64,000 nucleotides of DNA from Lateolabrax maculatus (taxonomy: Eukaryota; Chordata; Actinopteri; Acropomatiformes; Lateolabracidae), in NCBI GenBank assembly GCA_031216445.1, contig CM062216.1, positions 5,887,501-5,951,500 on the forward strand. Direction: 5' to 3'. Both the position numbers and the translations under genes were made by a program. Shown piece by piece: positions 61,320-64,000 of the stretch; position 1 is the first letter of the stretch; every line of letters begins with the position of its first letter. The notes beneath the pieces were generated by a model that ran no database searches, was not told the origin of the DNA, and worked only from the letters and a program-made list of their open reading frames with translations.

Positions 61320-61640
61320 CGCACTGCGCATGGAACAGGCTACATCGTATGACCCAATTAGCAGGAGCTTTCGCTTATTTGAAGAAAAGGCACAATTTAC
61401 GGCCTGAATCTGAGATGAAATGGCCTGTTAAGTGCACTTTTTGCAGTGTATTTACTGCTTGTGTCCAGCTCAAGTGGGACAATATTTCTGCCTGTAACGG
61501 TGCCACGGCGAGCCTTCTCAATAAAGCCGGCCAAATTAGCTCCCAAATAAACAACGCTCACTAAGCAGCAGCCATGGAAAGTATCACAATTTGCGAACCT
61601 GTCTAAACTCATGCTCAGAGAATCATTCTTTGAAAAATAA
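61320..61640. other. Conserved-looking block upstream of noggin
   Basis: About 2 kb upstream of the noggin start. Repeat-free with CCAATTAGC, CAAATTAGCTCCC, CAATAAAGCCGG and AAATAAACAACG (homeodomain- and Sox/Fox-like cores). The two 71-codon frames on opposite strands are not gene-like. Candidate enhancer by position and texture only. Confidence 0.35.
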
Positions 61641-62039
61641 TTTCATGGAAGAACTTAGCCAGCTGCTACATCAGCCATAAACCATCCGCTTTAGATAAAT
61701 GCATCTCTGTTTCATTTTGAATGAGCTAATTCACACAAGCACTTGAGCACACGACTCATTTAGTTTACGGTCAAATGATGGTGAAAAGTCTGGAAAATGT
61801 CACCCTTATATTTTTCATCTGACCGGCACGTATCATAAACTATCGCACCCCCTCTCCCCCCCAAAAAAGCGCTTGACAGATAGGCTCAATCCAGTGCATT
61901 CACGTGTAAACTACTCACACATACTGATACATACAGACCTGATGCCAGCCTCTCGAAAACGCCAGAAACCACAGATTTTCTTAAAAGCTTAATGCGATTA
62001 AAGATGAAGACCAATCACTTATTTTCCTTTTTACCAATT

Positions 62040-62720
62040 TAAATGAAGTGGTTGAACTTGCTTGCGGTGCTTGCTCGCACACTTGAGGAAATTTCAAAGT
62101 GAACCTGGCATGTTAAATTATATTTCACACGCTGGAAAATTTCATTTCTAATGTGGCTGCATGGGTGAAGTCCAAATATGGTTCTCATTAAGTGTCATCA
62201 GGATTGCCAGGCCCATTTAACGCTGAGTTGTTTTTGTTTCTTCTAATCCCTTCCTACTGTTTTACCACAGGAACATTTTGATAGTGAAATATTCCTCCTT
62301 AAAAAGACAGGCTACTTGAGACAGACGCCTGCTTAATTGAGGAGGGTTTTTTTTTTTCTCAAGTTAACCAAACACAGTTCCTTTTGGCTGTAAACCGGCC
62401 GATGTAATGACCTTTTTTTTTTTTTGCGGGAGTCTGGTTCTTGAGACGACTTTTAAACCTGCGCTTAAGGATATGCGTTCAAAATGAATCTCCTTGTTTG
62501 AGCCGTGCACAGGTCATTGTGGCCTTCCCTGCTGATTTCTCATTTAGTGAGGAAAAGCAGACTTCTCTCTTGGCAGACACCTTCGGCGCTGGTACCAAGA
62601 AAAGGCACGCTCAGGTAGGAACGTGCGCGCACGCGCACACAACAGAAAGGACTCTGATAGCTTTCATCCATCCAAGAGCAAACCACAAAGACCTGAGCTA
62701 TTCTGAAAGTCTGCTTTAGG
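62040..62720. other. Conserved-looking blocks upstream of noggin
   Basis: Two repeat-free stretches (62040-62235 and 62430-62720) separated by T-runs at 62348 and 62412. Includes CATTTCTAATGTGGC, CTCATTAAGTG and an alternating purine-pyrimidine tract ACGTGCGCGCACGCGCACAC (62621-62640). The 92-codon frame at 62441-62719 has no family similarity. Confidence 0.3.
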
Positions 62721-62789
62721 AGTCATTCTTTGAAACTAAATCATCCGAGCGGACCTTCGACGCTTGATATCCCGTCTGCAGTGGATCTG

Positions 62790-63090
62790 TTATCGATGGC
62801 AGGGAGCAGCTACAGCGTCGTTCGGAGAGCACAAAGCACCTTTCACGCGCTTTATCTCCCTCGGTGCGTTGTTTTCACACCTCGTGCTAATTGAGGCCAC
62901 ATTGCCAAGCTGAATACACACAGACATGGAGTGGGTGCCATTCTGTTTACTCTGGCACTCGGGAGGTGTGCAATTTGCTAGTTTGTTTAGCACTTTTTTC
63001 CATTCCTCTGCAATCCAAGAGCACACAATCACAATAATCACTCCTGCTGTGAGCTTAATTAAAATTAATTGCTACTTCTGACCGCTGACC
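62790..63090. other. Conserved-looking block upstream of noggin
   Basis: Repeat-free, with GTGCTAATTGAGG and GAGCTTAATTAAAATTAATT, clustered homeodomain-type cores. About 3.5 kb upstream of the noggin start. Function inferred only. Confidence 0.3.
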
Positions 63091-64000
63091 ATGAGTCGGA
63101 TGGCAAATTTGCATTCTTGCAAGTCACACTATTTTTGTCCTGTTTGAGAATGTAAGGACTTTGTTACCTACCTATTCTCAATACTGCTGAAGTCAGATAG
63201 TCCTTTTAAGTGAGTTTTGTATCTCATGAAACAAATTCAGGGTTGCATCAACCTGTATTATGAAAATCAGCTGATTGTCTGAAGGTTTTTGTCTGATCAG
63301 TCCACAAACAACCATCGTAAAGGTTTAATTGTATTCACATTTATAAGGCGGGACAGTAAGATCATTTTTACTCAAAATAACAGTTGAACCTTGGACCTTA
63401 CAGCCAGTACATTATAATTATTAAAGTCAGATAATGTATTATTCAAATGAAACCTCTTCAGGTTGTAGAGGACACTTTTAACGAGCACTATAATTAGCAC
63501 ATTTAGCTCACTTTTCCCACAGGTTGCAGAGCTGATGCTCAAAGCACCCAAAGTCTGCTGTGAGTGTGTGTTCCTTCCATTCCTCCATAAAACTTTTCAC
63601 AGACAGAAACGCTGCATCCAAACAAAGTCATTAAACCAAAACGCAGAACAAAGTAGTCAGTGATTACTCAGGAGACTGGGTTTGTGTTTAGGTATACAGG
63701 TGATGGACAGGTTTATCAGTATAATATACATGAGGGGAGAAAGAGCAAACAGTTCAGAAGCTGGAGGAAAAATTTGTTTGATTTTTCTAAATGTTTCTGC
63801 CTTCACATAATCTGTCACTTACAAAACAAAAGTCTTTAAGAGATTGATTCAATTCCAAGAAGTGCAAGTACACAAATGGGTCAACTGGTGGCACTGTAAC
63901 AAGTATTTTTACATTCGGTTCTTAACTGAACTATGACTTTCTTTTAAAATTTCCCCCCTCAGAGTCTTTGGCTCATTCTGTGTACTGATTTTCCTTCCTG
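63091..64000. other. Gene-free stretch at window end
   Basis: A+T-rich; no gene, exon or repeat recognised. Confidence 0.5.

Noticed and set aside
1..64000. CRISPR arrays, operons, phage or bacterial systems
   Set aside because: No regularly spaced repeats or prokaryotic gene texture; the window is vertebrate nuclear DNA.

Overview
The window looks like nuclear DNA from a bony fish, most likely a percomorph teleost. The genes have introns and vertebrate signal peptides, the non-coding DNA is about 60% A+T with CpG-rich patches only at promoters, and many interspersed repeats resemble families I know from percomorph genomes. Nothing prokaryotic, viral or CRISPR-like was seen. All repeat and motif calls were made by eye, without alignment.

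Only three protein-coding genes can be supported. (1) enpp7 (alkaline sphingomyelinase, + strand, 26099-31516) has six coding exons that join into a 470-residue ectoenzyme with a signal peptide, all expected metal ligands, the nucleophilic threonine, a C-terminal membrane segment and a basic tail. (2) cbx2 (Polycomb chromobox protein, + strand, 32849-37102) has five coding exons giving 532 residues: chromodomain, AT-hook, serine/acidic tract and C-terminal Polycomb repressor box. (3) A noggin gene (- strand, 58663-59331, best match nog3) is a single exon of 222 residues encoding a secreted BMP antagonist with heparin-binding basic patch and cystine-knot cysteines.

Layout: 1-26 kb is gene-free and holds interspersed repeats, a local duplication and several conserved-looking segments. 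From 26 to 37 kb enpp7 and cbx2 lie head to tail, about 1 kb apart. From 37 to 58 kb there is the cbx2 3' untranslated region, then a gene desert with repeats, C-rich/G-rich tracts and a textbook CTCF-type motif. At 58.3-59.7 kb noggin sits in a CpG-rich island, and 59.7-64 kb is again gene-free with conserved-looking blocks. The enpp7-cbx2 order and orientation matches human 17q25. The gene after cbx2 is noggin, converging on it, rather than the cbx8 and cbx4 genes found in mammals.

The genes do not form one pathway. enpp7 is a digestive or mucosal enzyme; cbx2 and noggin are developmental regulators, and the long gene-free flanks fit a noggin (and possibly cbx2) regulatory landscape. The most useful new observations are a duplicated splice donor in enpp7 that keeps frame, a decoy splice acceptor in cbx2 intron 1, a fold-back element, a nested transposon pair and the CTCF-type site between cbx2 and noggin. 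I found no clear previously undescribed biological system.
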